A DNA stretch of 64,000 nucleotides from Mytilus californianus. Taxonomy: Eukaryota > Mollusca > Bivalvia > Mytilida > Mytilidae. The stretch lies in contig NW_026262712.1 in assembly GCF_021869535.1 (NCBI RefSeq), positions 51,008,884 through 51,072,883 on the forward strand, read 5' to 3'. Under the pieces are notes generated by a model. That model saw only the letters and a list, made by a program, of their open reading frames with translations. It was not told the DNA's origin and did not search any database. A program made the position numbers and the translations under genes. Positions within the stretch are counted from its first letter, which is position 1; every line of letters begins with the position of its first letter. This document shows positions 48,310 through 60,880 of the stretch, piece by piece.

Positions 48310-49401
48310 GTAAGTATGACAGGTAGAATGGTATACAAAAGGGAACCAGTTTGTATTTAAAATTAGCTTTCATATTCAAAAACTTAGTACAAGATCAAAA
48401 AATCAGAATGACCAAAATTTGTTGGATGATACCAGACAAAACATTTTAACAGGCACAAAAAGAGGAGCACACAAAAAAATGGTAAAAAATAGCACACTGA
48501 AAATAGTCTACTAAATACTGCACAGAAAAATTGCACAATTATACCACTCAAAAATTTGGGAAAATAATAGCACTCAAAAAAAAGCCCAAGACAGCACACT
48601 TTTATGTGCACTCACAAACAGCAATTACAATAAATGATTTATAAGTTATATCTGTAATGTGCATCAGAACTGTTCTTTTAATAATTGTGGAAAGGAATAG
48701 AATTGAAGAATTTTTCCTATGGACAGTCTTTCCTTCATGACAATGCTCATAGCTTTCTTTAAAATTTTCTTACATAGATTACAATGTAACAAAAGACTGT
48801 TCCAAATTTAACGTTGACAAACACTTCAAGTATATTAATAATAGGTTGTTGGAATTGCCTTAGATTTTGTAAGATTTATAGGTGAAATGAAAATTTTAAA
48901 TTATGGGTGGTTTTAGTCTTAAAAGGTGTGTATAAGTCACTATGCATTTATTTTTGGAACAGTCATAAGTGAGATCTAGGAAAATTTTTGTGGAAAAAGA
49001 ACTTATACATGTTGAATCTATTTTATGATCTCATATATAAAAATTAAGGCAATATTTTTAGTACAAATATTTTCAACAAAAGCAGACTCCTAAAAGCATC
49101 ATTAAACTTAAATTTTGTTTTAAAAAGCAGTTAACCCATTTTATTGCAAGAGCATCTGTTTTACCACAGAAGTCATTCAGATATTGTCTGTTTCTGAGGC
49201 AAATTGTTCAAAAATATTTTCACTTTCAACAATTAAATATATTGGCAAGCAAACTATTGTGATAATTGAATTAAATGTAGAAATCAGCAATTAATTATAG
49301 ATTGAAAAGCCAATCCTAGGATAGTTACAGATTCTTTAGAAAAAAATCAATTCATCATTTCTGGCTAATTTATCATTAAAAAAAATCATCAGGTACCTTA
49401 C

Positions 49402-49462
49402 CTGTGGTTCTACCTGTGCATTAGATATACCTCTCATCTCGATAACCTGTGTATTAGGTGCC
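49402..49462 (-). CDS. Small upstream coding exon of the same unidentified antisense gene
   Basis: On the minus strand a 61-base open segment lies between acceptor tatcttgacag and donor GTAAGG (context CACAG|GTAAGG). After one base completing a preceding codon it reads APNTQVIEMRGISNAQVEPQ and ends in phase 0. That phase matches the entry phase of the next exon on this strand (42848), giving ...NAQVEPQ-PKDLDAV... across the junction. The implied 6.6-kb intron contains SNRNP70 exons 2 and 3 on the other strand, so the genes would be interleaved. Earlier exons were not found. The call rests only on splice consensus, openness and phase agreement. Confidence 0.5.
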
Positions 49463-50937
49463 CTGTCAAGATATTCCCCAAAATCTCTCAATCATCATTA
49501 CACATGATGAACCTTGTTAATTTCCATGATTTTCCCACCTAACATTTAATGAAACATTTATCTTGAAAAGACGGATAAACTGCAAAGCTATTGATTAGGG
49601 TGAGGCTAAAGTTCTGCAGCTTTAATGTGCGTGATGTCTTCTTTATACTTTTTAATAGGATTCAAAATTCATCCAGAGTCCTCTATTAATTTTCATTAAT
49701 GTCCATCAAATTCTTTTATGAATGAACTTCAGCATTTTGTTTAGCTTCCTAGATTTTGCTGTAATGAAAATATGAAGGAATGCATTGGAATTCTCCTTAT
49801 TGCATGATTGCTTTTAAATTAGTAGAGGCATTTCAGGGAATTGGGAGATTATATTGGACAGTTAAAAATAAATTTGTAATTGCGTTAAAAAATATTTTTG
49901 CCTTATTAGGATTAGTGCAACAATTCTTAGAAATATTTTTTCCAAATTTGCTAATTAATTGTAGCTAGAAAACTGGATTTTACAAATTACAAGCTAGTCC
50001 AAATGATATTAACATAGGAGAATAGTCATTTGATATTTCATGGTAAAGGGTACTGTGAGAAAAAGGCTCCATCTTCCATTCAAACACCAAATCATGTAGT
50101 TCGAAAAAGTATTGTTCGACAAATAAAGAAAATACCTCTATGACAAATCTTTTATCGTAATTATTTCATGCTAAAAAAAGTAAATATTTAAAAGTCTTTA
50201 AAAGTATTAATTAAAAATAAATGTCACGAAGCTACAGGTTATGAAATATTCTCACATTTTGATTGGAGCAAAAATTCAAGCGATACAAATATCTGTTTCA
50301 GTTTTAATATACGAAGCTCTCTCTTGATATAGCTGTCTTAATGCAACCCCTCACAATCAGCCAGTCAGTTAAAACACCCAAGTCTTATTCTAACTACTAC
50401 TAGGGGTGTTGAACGACCTTGACTACCCATGAGGGTCTTGCACGGTTGATGTGTATTTTAACTACACATGATATTACAGACAAAAGGATCAGCTTTAATT
50501 AATCAATAATCTAATATATTGAAATAATTTTTGGCACTTAGAATTTTAGTCCTTTACCAGTTTGTATTAATTGGGCTAGACCGTTTTGTCTCAGCAAATA
50601 TTCTGTCTTGGTTATTATATTAAGGCTCGTCTTTGACACATATTTAATTCATTGTCAATATAATCAGGATGAACCCCAATTAAATAAGAGCAACTATTAA
50701 ATCCCATTTGTTGTCATGCCAGCTGTCAACGCATGTAACGATTCTATTGTTTACCTGATTAAACTTAGATAATGTATTAATTAGTTACAAATTACAACAC
50801 ATAATCTTTCTGTTAAATCACCTGATATAAAAGAAGCCGTGAGGATATAAATCATTCAGTGTTGATTTATAATCAAAAGCTTATGTAATGTTGCATTGAT
50901 TCTAGATAAATTATAGTACAATTATTTAAATGTTTTT

Positions 50938-50988
50938 ATACGACCGCAAAAATTGAAAATTTTTTGGTCGTATATTGGTATGACGTTG

Positions 50989-51035
<47 letters not shown>

Positions 51036-53259
51036 CGGCGTCGTCCAGCGTCGTCCGAAGACACATTAGTTTTCGCACTCTAACTTAAGTTTAAGTTAAT
51101 GGATCTCCATGAAATTTTACCATAAGGTTCAATACCATGAAAGGAAGGTTGGGATTGATTTTGGGGGTTATGGTACCAACAGTTAAGGAATTAGGGGCCA
51201 AAAAGGGGCCAAAAATAAGCATTTTTGTAACTTCCAGACAATAACTTGTGTGTAAGTGTATGGATCTCTCTGACATTGTACCACAAGGTTCCATATCACA
51301 TAGGGAAGGCTGTAATTGATTTTGGGGGTAATTGCCTCAAAATTTTAAGATAAGGGGCCAAAAAAGGGGCAAAAAACAAGCATTTTTCTAGTTTCATGAC
51401 AATAACTTGTGTGTAAGTGTTTGGATATTTCTTAAATTGTACTACAAGGTTCCATATCACAAAGGGAAAGCTGGAATTGAGTTTGGGGGTAATTGCCCGA
51501 AACGTTTAGGAATTGGGGGCCAAAAAGGGGCCAAAAAGGGGCCAAAAATAAGCATTTTTCTAGTTTCCAGACAATAACTTGTGTTCAAGTGTATGGATCT
51601 CTCTGAAATTGTACTGCAAGATACCATACCACAAAGGGAAGGCTGGGATTGAGTTTGGGGGTGATGAATCATAAGGGGGTTCAAAAAATTTGGGGGGGGG
51701 GGGGGTTCTTTTTTTTTTCTTTTTTTCCTTTTTTTTTTCTTTTAAAATTTTCCATTTTAAGTTGGTTATTTCTGATTTATATTTAAAAGCAAATAATAAT
51801 GATATGGTAGGAAATACACACCAAACAGGATGTGTAAATTATTATACAATAAGTATTGTGCAATAGCAAGAAATTTTCAATTGCACAGTATTGCACAATA
51901 GCAAGAAATCTTCAATTGCACAGTATTGCGCAATAGCAAGAAATCTTCAATTGCACAGTATTGCGCAATAGCAAGAAATATTCAATTGCACAGTATTGTG
52001 CAAAAGAATATACTTTGTATAAATTGCTTATTTCTTGATCAATTTCAATGGGGTTTTATTCTTGAATTCTTGGGGTTCTTTAATATGCTGAATCTAACCA
52101 TGTATTAAGTTGTTGGATTTTGGGCCCTGTTTTTAAATTGGTCCACATTGAGGTCCAAAGGGTCCAAAATTTAACTTTGTTTGATTTCATCAAAAATTGA
52201 ATTATTGGGGTTCTGTGATATGCCGAATCTAACCGTGTATTTAGATTCTTAATTTTTGGTTCCGTTTTCAAATTGGTCTACATAAAGGTCCAAAGGGTCC
52301 AAAATTAAACTTAGTTTGATTTCAACAAAAATTGAATATATGGGGTTCTTTGATATGCTGAATCTAACCATGTATTTAGATTTTTGATTATGGGCCCAGT
52401 TTTCAAGTTGGTCCAAATCGGGGTCCAAAATTAAACTTTATTTGATTTCAACAAAAATTGAATATATGGGGTTCTTTGATATGCTGAATCTAACCATGTA
52501 TTTAGATTTTTGATTATGGGCCCAGTTTTCAAGTTGGTCCAAATCGGGGTCCAAAATTTAACTTTGTTTGATTTCAACAAAAATTGAATATATGGGGTTC
52601 TTTCATATGCTGAATATAACCGTGTATTAAGTTTTTGGATTTTGGGCCCCGTTTTTAAATTGGTCCACATTGAGGTCCAAAGGGTCCAAAATTTAACTTT
52701 GTTTGATTTCATCAAAAATTGAATTATTGGGGTTCTTTGATATGCCGAATCTAACCGTGTATTTAGATTCTTAATTTTTGGTTCCATTTTCAAATTGGTC
52801 TACATAAAGGTCCAAAGGGTCCAAAATTAAACTTAGTTTGATTTTAACAAAAATTGAATATATGGGGTTCTTTGATATGCTGAATCTAACCATGTATTTA
52901 GATTTTTGATTTTTGGGCCCCGTTATCAACTTTGTCCACATTGAGATCAAAAGGGTCCAAAATTAAACTTTGTTTGATTTCATCAAAAATTGAATTCTTG
53001 GGGTTCTTTGATATGCTGAATCTAACCATGTATTTAGATTTTGGATATTGGACCATAATAGGTGAATGTCCAATTTAAAATTTTTAAGTTCTTAGACCAC
53101 ATTCATTCTGTGTCAGAAACCTATGCTGTGTCAAATATTTAATCACAATCCAAATTCAGAGCTGTATCAAGCTTGAATGTTGTGTCCATACTTGCCCCAA
53201 CTGTTCAGGGTTCGACCTCTGCGGTCGTATCAAGCTGCGCCCTGCGGAGCATTTTATTT
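50938..53259 (+). mobile_element. Group 3 hairpin-ended composite element, copy A
   Basis: The left end is a strong hairpin: ATACGACC at 50938-50945 pairs with GGTCGTAT at 50966-50973, with further A/T pairing inside. Next come a (GTC)n tract (about 50994-51034), four roughly 165-bp units (51070-51680), a G-run and T-rich tract, about 4.5 copies of a 35-bp unit containing ATTGCGCAAT (51846-52010), eight roughly 120-135-bp units (52060-53040), and a single-copy tail (53090-53259). The tail contains TGCGGTCGTAT (53220-53230), the exact reverse complement of the left ATACGACCGCA, then a GC hairpin at 53234-53250 and ATTTTATTT. No protein is encoded. It sits in SNRNP70 intron 3. Structure is clear; assignment to a class (for example Helitron/HINE-like, given hairpin ends and no visible target duplication) is inference. 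Confidence 0.85.
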
Positions 53260-53464
53260 ATATCAAGATTTAATGAAAAATTATGATGCAATCTTTAGAA
53301 TTTTTGAATAATTCTTTCTACATGTAAATTACTAAATTTGGGAAGAAAAGAGGAAGGGGTTTTGGCAAAACAAAAAACTGGTTTCATGTCCCATAGCGGA
53401 AAAAGTGATAGTCATTGACCCTTTGACAGACAAGAGAAGAACTCTGACCAGCTGTATTGTTTTT

Positions 53465-56400
53465 ATACGACCGCAAAAATTGAAAATTTTTTGGTCGTAT
53501 ATTGGTATGACGTTGGCGTCGTCGTCGTCGTCGTTGTCGTCGTCGTCGTCGTCGTCTGGCTTCGTCCGGCGTCGTCCGAAGACACATTGGTTTTCGCACT
53601 CTAACTTTAGTTTAAGTGAATGGATCTCCATGAAATTTTACCATAAGGTTCAATACCACGAAAGGAAGGTGGGGATTGATTTTGGGGGTTATGGTACCAA
53701 CAGTTAAGGAATTAGGGGCCAAAAAGGGGCCAAAAATAAGCATTTTTGTAACTTCCAGACAATAACTTGTGTGTAAGTGTATGGATCTCTCTGACATTGT
53801 ACCACAAGGTTCCATATCACAAAGGGAAGGCTGTAATTGATTTTGGGGGTAATTGCCTCAAAATTTTAGGAATTAGGGGCCAAAAAAGGGGCAAAAAACA
53901 AGCATTTTTCTAGTTTCATGACAATAACTTGTGTGTAAGTGTTTGGATATTTCTGAAATTGTACTACAAGGTTCCATATCACAAAGGGAAAGCTGGAATT
54001 GAGTTTGGGGGTAATTGCCCGAAACGTTTAGGAATTGGGGGCCAAAAAGGGGCCAAAAATAAGCATTTTTCTAGTTTCCAGACAATAACTTGTGCTCAAG
54101 TGTATGGATCTCTCTGAAATTGTACTGCAAGGTACCATACCACACAGGGAAGGCTGGGATTGAGTTTGGGGGTGATGAATCATAAGGGGGTTCAAAAAAT
54201 TTGGGGGGGGGGGGATTTTTTTTTTTCTTTTTTTTTCTTTTTTTCCTTTTTTTTTTCTTTTAAAATTTTCCATTTTAAGTTGGTTATTTCTGATTGATAT
54301 TTAAAAGCAAATAATAATGATATGGTAGGAGATACACACCAAACAGGATGTGTAAAGTATTATATAATAAGTATTGTGCAATAGCAAGAAATTTTCAATT
54401 GCACAGTATTGCACAATTGCAAGAAATCTTCAATTGCACAGTATTGCGCAATAGCAAGAAATCTTCAATTGCACAGTATTGCGCAATAGCAAGAAATATC
54501 CAATAGCACAATATTGCGCAATAGCAAGAAATTGTCAATTGTACAGTATTGCACAATAGCAAGAAATATTCAATTGCACAGTATTGTGCAAAAGAAGATA
54601 CTTCGTATAAATTGCTTATTTCTTGATCAATTTCAATGGGGTTTTATTCTTGAATTCTTGGGGTTCTTTAATATGCTGAATCTAACCGTGTATTAAGTTT
54701 TTGGATTTTGGGCCCCGTTTTTAAATTGGTCCACATTGACGTCCAAAGGGTCCAAAATTTAACTTTGTTTGATTTCATCAAAAATTGAATTATTGGGGTT
54801 CTTTGATATGCCGAATCTAACCGTGTATTTAGATTCTTAATTTTTGGTTCCGTTTTCAAATTGGTCTACATTAAGGTCAAAAGGGTCCAAAATTAAACTT
54901 AGTTTGATTTTAACAAAAATTGAATTTTTAGGGTACTTTGATATGCTGAATCTAAACATGTATTTAGATTTTTGATTATGGGCCCAGTTTTCAAGTTGGT
55001 CCAAATCGGGGTCCAAAATTAAACTTTGTTTGATTTCAACAAAAATTGAATATATGGGGTTCTTTGATATGCTGAATCTAACCATGTATTTAGATTTTTG
55101 ATTTTTGGGCCCCGTTATCAACTTTGTCCACATTGAGGTCAAAAGGGTCCAAAATTAAACTTTGTTTGATTTCATCAAAAATTGAATTCTTGGGGTTCTT
55201 TGATATGCTGAATCTAACCATGTATTTAGATTTTTTATTTGTGGACCCGCTATCAAATTGGTTCATATTGAGGTCAAAAGGGTCCAAAATTAAACTTTGT
55301 TTGATTTCATCAAAAATTGAATTATTGGGGTTCTTTGATATGCCAAATCTAACCGTGTATTTAGATTTTTAATTTTGGGTCCCGTTTTTAAATTGGTCTA
55401 CATTAAGGTCCAAAGGGTCCAAAATTAAACTTAGTTTGATTTTAACAAAAATTGAATTCTTGGGGTTCTTTGATATGCTGAATCTAAACATGTGTTTAGA
55501 TTTTTGATTATGGGCCCAGTTTTCAAGTTTGTCCAAGTTGGGGTCCAAAATTAAACTTTGTTTGATTTCAACAAAAATTGAATATATGGGGTTCTTTGAT
55601 ATGCTGAATCTAAACATGTATTTAGATTTTAGATTTTTGGCCCAGTTTTCAAGTTGGTCCAAATTGGGGTCCAAAATTAAACTTTGTTTGATTTCAACAA
55701 AAATTGAATATATGGGGTTCTTTGATATGCTGAATCTTACCATGTATTTAGATTTTTTATTTGTGGACCCGCTATCAAATTGGTTCATATTGAGGTCAAA
55801 AGGGTCCAAAATTAAACTTTGTTTGATTTCATCAAAAATTTAATTATTGGGGTTCTTTGATATGCCAAATCTAACCGTGTATTTAGATTTTAAATTTTGG
55901 GTCCCATTTTTTAAATTGATCTACATTAAGGTCCAAAGGGTCCAAAATTAAACTTAGTTTGATTTTAACAAAAATTGAATTTTTGGGGTTCTTTGATATG
56001 CTGAATCTAAACATGTGTTAAGATTTTTGATTATGGGACCAGTTTTCAAGTTGGTCCAAGTTGGGGTCCAAAATTAAACTTTGTTTGATTTCAACAAAAA
56101 TTGAATATATGGGGTTCTTTGATATGCTGAATCTAAACATGTATTTAGATTTTAGATTTTTGGCCCAGTTTTCAAGTTGGTCCAAATTGGGGTCCAAAAT
56201 TAAACTTTGTTTGATTTCATCAAAAATTGAATTATTGGGGTTCTTTGATATGCCAAATCTAACCGTGTTTTTAGATTTTTAATTTTGGGTCCCGTTTTTT
56301 AAATTGGTCTACATTAAGGTCCAAAGGGTCCAAAATTAAACTTAGTTTGATTTTAACAAAAATTGAATTCTTGGGGTACTTTGATATGCTGAATCTAAAC

Positions 56401-56751
56401 ATGTGTTTAGATTTTTGATTATGGGACCAGTTTTCAAGTTTGTCCAAGTTGGGGTCCAAAATTAAACTTTGTTTGATTTCAACAAAAATTGAATATATAG
56501 GGTTCTTTGATATGCTGAATCTAACCATGTATTTTGATTTTGGACATTGGACCATAATAGGTAAATTAAAAAAATTGAAGTTCTTAGACCACATTCTTTC
56601 TGTGTCAGAAACCTATGCTGTGTCAAATATTTAATCACAATCCAAATTCAGAGCTGTATCAAGCTTGAATGTTGTGTCCATACTTGCCCCAACTGTTCAG
56701 GGTTCGACCTCTGCGGTCGTATCAAGCTGCGCCCAGCGAAGCATTTTATTT
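53465..56751 (+). mobile_element. Group 3 hairpin-ended composite element, copy B (expanded core)
   Basis: Same order as copy A: left hairpin arms at 53465-53472 and 53493-53500, (GTC)n at about 53516-53556, roughly 165-bp units to 54180, a G/T-rich tract, about 6.5 copies of the 35-bp unit (54373-54594), then 15 copies of the 120-135-bp unit (54655-56540) against eight in copy A. The tail has TGCGGTCGTAT at 56712-56722 and the terminal GC hairpin at 56726-56742. Only about 205 bases separate it from copy A, in the same orientation. It is noncoding: the long open frames across the array are repeats of one another on both strands. Confidence 0.85.
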
Positions 56752-59700
56752 AACTTTTAAAATATATTTAAATTGTAAATAGGAAAAAGATGACAGATAA
56801 GAGGGGAATTGATTGAGACCCCTCCCCCTCTTAAAAAAAACAACAAAAAAACTATGAGTTTATGAAAAAGTATTTGGCTTATACATTAAACATGACTGCA
56901 ATGTAAAAACTTATGAAATCCAGCCATTTAAAAACTCACTTCTAGATAAGAGTTCTAAAAATACTTTGCCTTGATATGGTAACAGCTTGCTTTATTTATA
57001 TGAAAAAAAAAATATACAAATTGTTTATTATTCTGCTTTTTGTTTAGATCTAAAAGATTCCTCAAAACCAATGGTTTATGATAATCATGCCTTCACAAAA
57101 TGTTTCTCCAAAGTTTTTCAAATATTGTTTATTTTTTTTCCAAATATAGAAAGTGGGACAAACAATTGATCGGAATTTAGATCCGATTTCTGAATTATCT
57201 CTTCAAAAACAGAAATAAACACTAGTGGAGAGAATTGTATTCTTTTTATCTAAAGATTTATTTATTTTTAGCATTAGAAACTATTCAAGAAGTGAGGTAT
57301 TTTTATAAGCTACTTATTATTTTATATTAATATTATTTTTATATTTTGGATGGGAGAATTGGGATGGAAAAGAAAATATGAAATAAAACTACTATATATA
57401 TTATTTGAAAAGAAGGGTTATCTGACTGTCCATGGAATATTAATTGAATGTAAAATTTGGTATGATAATAAATATGTTGTCTTTCATTTTAAAAAGTACA
57501 CAGCCCAAAGTTTATGGGAAAATTAGCCTAAGAACCTTACATAGTAAATTTAAGTAAAATGAAAAGATTGTTCCAAATGTTAAAATGAAAAGTGTTTAAA
57601 TCTTGACCTTGAACTCAAGTTTTGTGGGGGAGTATAGGTGAGAGAGAGAGCATGCTCTTCAAAGTTAGTTTAGAAATAACGAAGACATCTTTTTATTGGA
57701 AATATTTGATTTATAGGTTTGCCAGAGCCGTCAGTAGGTTAAGCGCTGGTAGTCGAAAATGTGGTAATCCATTGGAATATTGTCCTACTGCCAAAATATA
57801 TTGTACAAATAGACACAAAACACAATCCATCAGTACCTGGAGTAATTACTGATTGAATAACTCAATTCTCCAATGATGTTATAATCACCGTGGAAACCAT
57901 TATGTAAACTATAATGGGTTGGGGATGGTGAGGTCAGATAATCCCACTGTAGAGGTCGGTTACATCATTTTGCATCAAAAAAGAAATTGATTGATGTTGC
58001 TTAAGCAGGAGTGATATATGTGTTGATAGCTAGGGTCATAGAATGCAGTTTAACCCTCTCAAAAAAAAGGTCATCCTTGCAATTATCATCATTTGTTCAA
58101 CAGTTTTAGGTGAATTCAACTCCATAAATCATTAAAGTGAAATCAATTGTAGACCTGTGAGAAGATCCTTATCTTACTTTAAAAGTTACCTAAATTCTAT
58201 ACAATATTATTATAGTGCTTACGTCTCCAGCCCCACCCCACCCCCCAAAAAAAACTGATTGAAAGCGGGAGAATAAATTTGAGGAGACACCTTTTTCACA
58301 GCCACCCTACAGAGAAATAAGTAAAAATTCCGAATATTTCCTTTGTTAAGTCATTGTATGCCACAACCGATTATTGTATTTTTCATTGCTGCCTTTTTTT
58401 CTGGATATCTCTCACCAATTATGTTCATCAAGGTTTAGAAGTCTTGACATTGTTTTATGTGTTGATTTAGTGGGAGGGGGATTACATTAGATCAACAAAA
58501 GTTGGTCACACATGGTTAATGAAAAGATTTATGTTATGTCTGGATGATCCATTGATATAATTGGAGAATTTTTGCCTAATCACCAAGATAGTGATGTTTT
58601 TGTAGTTATGCAAATGTGCTGATTTAACAAAACTGCATGCCTTAATTTTCTACATCAAATCTTTAATGATTCCTTACTTTAAATTTTTTTTCTAAGCTTG
58701 ATGGAAGTTTCATTCAAAGATTTTAACTGAAATTAATAAAGCAGCCTTCACTGGCTTAATTGTTCACATTTTGAGTATATATGAAAGGGATGTTCATTGC
58801 GAAGAATTCATATAGTAATCTTACACTGTAAATATTCCAAAAAATTGTAAGTTTTAAGTGGGTTTCATTTGCAGTGATACAGGAAAAGGTGGGGGGGGGG
58901 GGGGTCCATTTTGCAGGCTGAGATGATTAATACCCAAAGTATGGTACATATGTTCCTAATGCCAGAAAATAACAACAGATCAGTAATGTACATTATCCCA
59001 TCCAATTTCAGCAATTTATTCCTGATAGAAAAGGAAAACACTGTAGTTCATAAGACCAGTTTTGTTTCAGAAATAAACCACTTATTCAATAAAAACATAT
59101 TAAGAAAGGTTTGTGTGAACCTATAATAAGTTCATCTGTATGTTTGATTTATCTTTGAAACTTGTGTAAGATAGAGCTTTTGTTCCCAAATAAAATGGAT
59201 AAGTAATAGATAAAGAAAAGATGCTGGAACATGAAACTTGTGTTAGGTAGAGCTTTTAGTCCCAGATAAAATGGATAAGTAATAGATAAAGAAAAGATGC
59301 TGGAAGATGAAACTTGTGTTAGGTAGGGGTTTTACTCTCAGATAAAATGGATGGGAAGTGTGATTAGAATGAAAAGATAATCAGTAGATCACAATATATA
59401 TTTGAAACAGTTTTCTTGGTCTTAAAGCTTACCATGTCAAGAAGGATAACTATTGTTTAACAATGATAACCTATTCGAAAATACCCTTGCTTGTCATCAT
59501 TTCTGGTAAAAAGAAACTTTTCTTTTATAAATATATAAAACATTCCTGAATCTTTGCAAGAAATAAAAGCCATGTTTTAATTCATTAATGTATGCTACTG
59601 GCCATCTTCATTTTGTAAACTTTATGTACTCGAGTAAATGGTTTGATGCACACATTTAATTTTTAATTGGATATATAAATACAGAAAATAATCATTATAA

Positions 59701-60404
59701 AGTACTGTGGAAAGTGAGAGTGTTTCATGTAAACGTTAATTATTCAGTATTTTTTATGTGTTCCAACATTTGTTAAGCTTAGCTAATTGTTTTCTCTAAA
59801 TGAATAATGCATGATATGTAAATGGGAATTGATGTAAACCATACAATACTTAGATGTATGTAAACTACTATGTTGAAATTGCAATTTTTTAGAAAACAAT
59901 TAAGGGGGGTGGGTCGGGTGGTAGGGTTTGGGATTCTGATGGTTTCATCTGTTAAAGCATCAAATCTGATGCATAAAGATTTTTACAAGTGTTTCTATGG
60001 TTTTTGAGAGAGAACAATTAGAGGGGAGGGGTTCAGGTGGTTTCTACTGTCGACACATCATAGTTGATGCAACCAAAACTGTTGAATCACTATTTCTCAA
60101 TAAGGTTTAAATTCAAGTTAAAGTCATTTAATGCACCTTTTCCATTTTTTTAACTCAAAGCTCAGCAAACCATTACAATTTATGATCCAGCCATGTTTAA
60201 AACAATTTGATTTTCGTTTTATCAGATAAGGTATTCCAAAAAAATCAAAACAGGTTAGACTAGTATATTTTGACATAGTATAACAGTATTTCTAGGTATC
60301 TTAGTATTTTTAGACTGAAATATCACACTTTTATACATGTTAACTTGAGTAATCAATTGTTAATTAGAGACTTAATGAAATGCATTTTTGTTTTCTCTTT
60401 TCAG
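56752..60404. other. Right part of SNRNP70 intron 3
   Basis: Mostly AT-rich. Contains the 76-bp repeat and a G run at 58891. A frame at 57622-57852 has a Cys-containing tail after a TTTATAG acceptor-like site but no supporting donor or homology. Confidence 0.45.
59157..59375 (+). repeat. 76-bp tandem repeat, about 2.8 copies
   Basis: GAAACTTGTGTTAGGTAGAG starts units at 59157, 59233 and 59309; the third is diverged in its second half. Confidence 0.85.
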
Positions 60405-60469
60405 GGGATCCAAACAATAATACAAATGGTACAAGAGATCCTTACAAGACATTATTTATAGCTAGAATA
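60405..60469 (+). CDS. SNRNP70: U1 snRNP 70 kDa protein, coding exon 4 (start of RRM; gene continues past window)
   Basis: Two bases complete the Trp codon from exon 3, followed by 21 codons reading DPNNNTNGTRDPYKTLFIAR plus I. The acceptor is ttttctcttttcag and the donor GTAAGT, ending in phase 0. KTLFIARI is the first beta strand of the RRM and carries the RNP2 motif (LFIARI; human LFVARV), part of the surface that binds U1 snRNA loop I. The Asn-rich linker differs from the vertebrate one but keeps the W-D-P start. The rest of the RRM and the Arg-rich tail are not found between 60470 and 64000, so the next intron exceeds 3.5 kb and the gene runs out of the window. Confidence 0.93.
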
Positions 60470-60551
60470 GTAAGTTTCTTTATTTTTGCACATACATTGC
60501 ACCTTTTTACTATCATTATATTTGTCCTATGTGAAAAACCCATACAAATAA

Positions 60552-60880
60552 ATCACACATTTCTAGCCCCAGACATGAGTATGTGATCTAGTCAATTGTT
60601 GTGTGACGAAAAACACCAACAAGACCTAACCAGATATCTTACAAATTTCTAGCATCTGACGAGTAGTACCTGATCTAGTTTATTCAAAATACTGATCAAA
60701 GATGTTGTGAGGCAAACCCCATAAAAATACATCACACATTTCTAGCTTCTGGGAAAATGAGTGCATATGATCTACGTAATTGCAATCTGATGAAATACTT
60801 GGAAACTAAAACACATGCATCTCACGATTCTAGCCACTGAGAAATGAGTACATGATCTAGTTTATTGCAATCTTTAATAA
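60552..60880 (+). repeat. Degenerate tandem repeat of about 85-94 bp, 4 copies
   Basis: CATTTCTAGC, ATGAGTACATGATCTAGTTT and ATTGCAATCT landmarks recur with copies starting near 60558, 60643, 60737 and 60825, in the SNRNP70 intron after exon 4. Confidence 0.65.

Noticed and set aside
53332..53707. Frames with Asp, Arg or Ser homopolymers
   Set aside because: These are readings of the (GTC)n tract in the element's left end, not genes.
52431..56594. Long open frames on both strands (up to 146 codons) across the group 3 arrays
   Set aside because: The frames arise from repeating 120-135-bp units; both strands are open, and peptides only repeat themselves.
57622..57852. Frame ending in a Cys-containing tail (CGNPLEYCPTAKIYC)
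   Set aside because: An acceptor-like TTTATAG precedes it, but there is no homology I recognise and no partner exon; it lies in SNRNP70 intron 3 and could only be a terminal exon of another gene.
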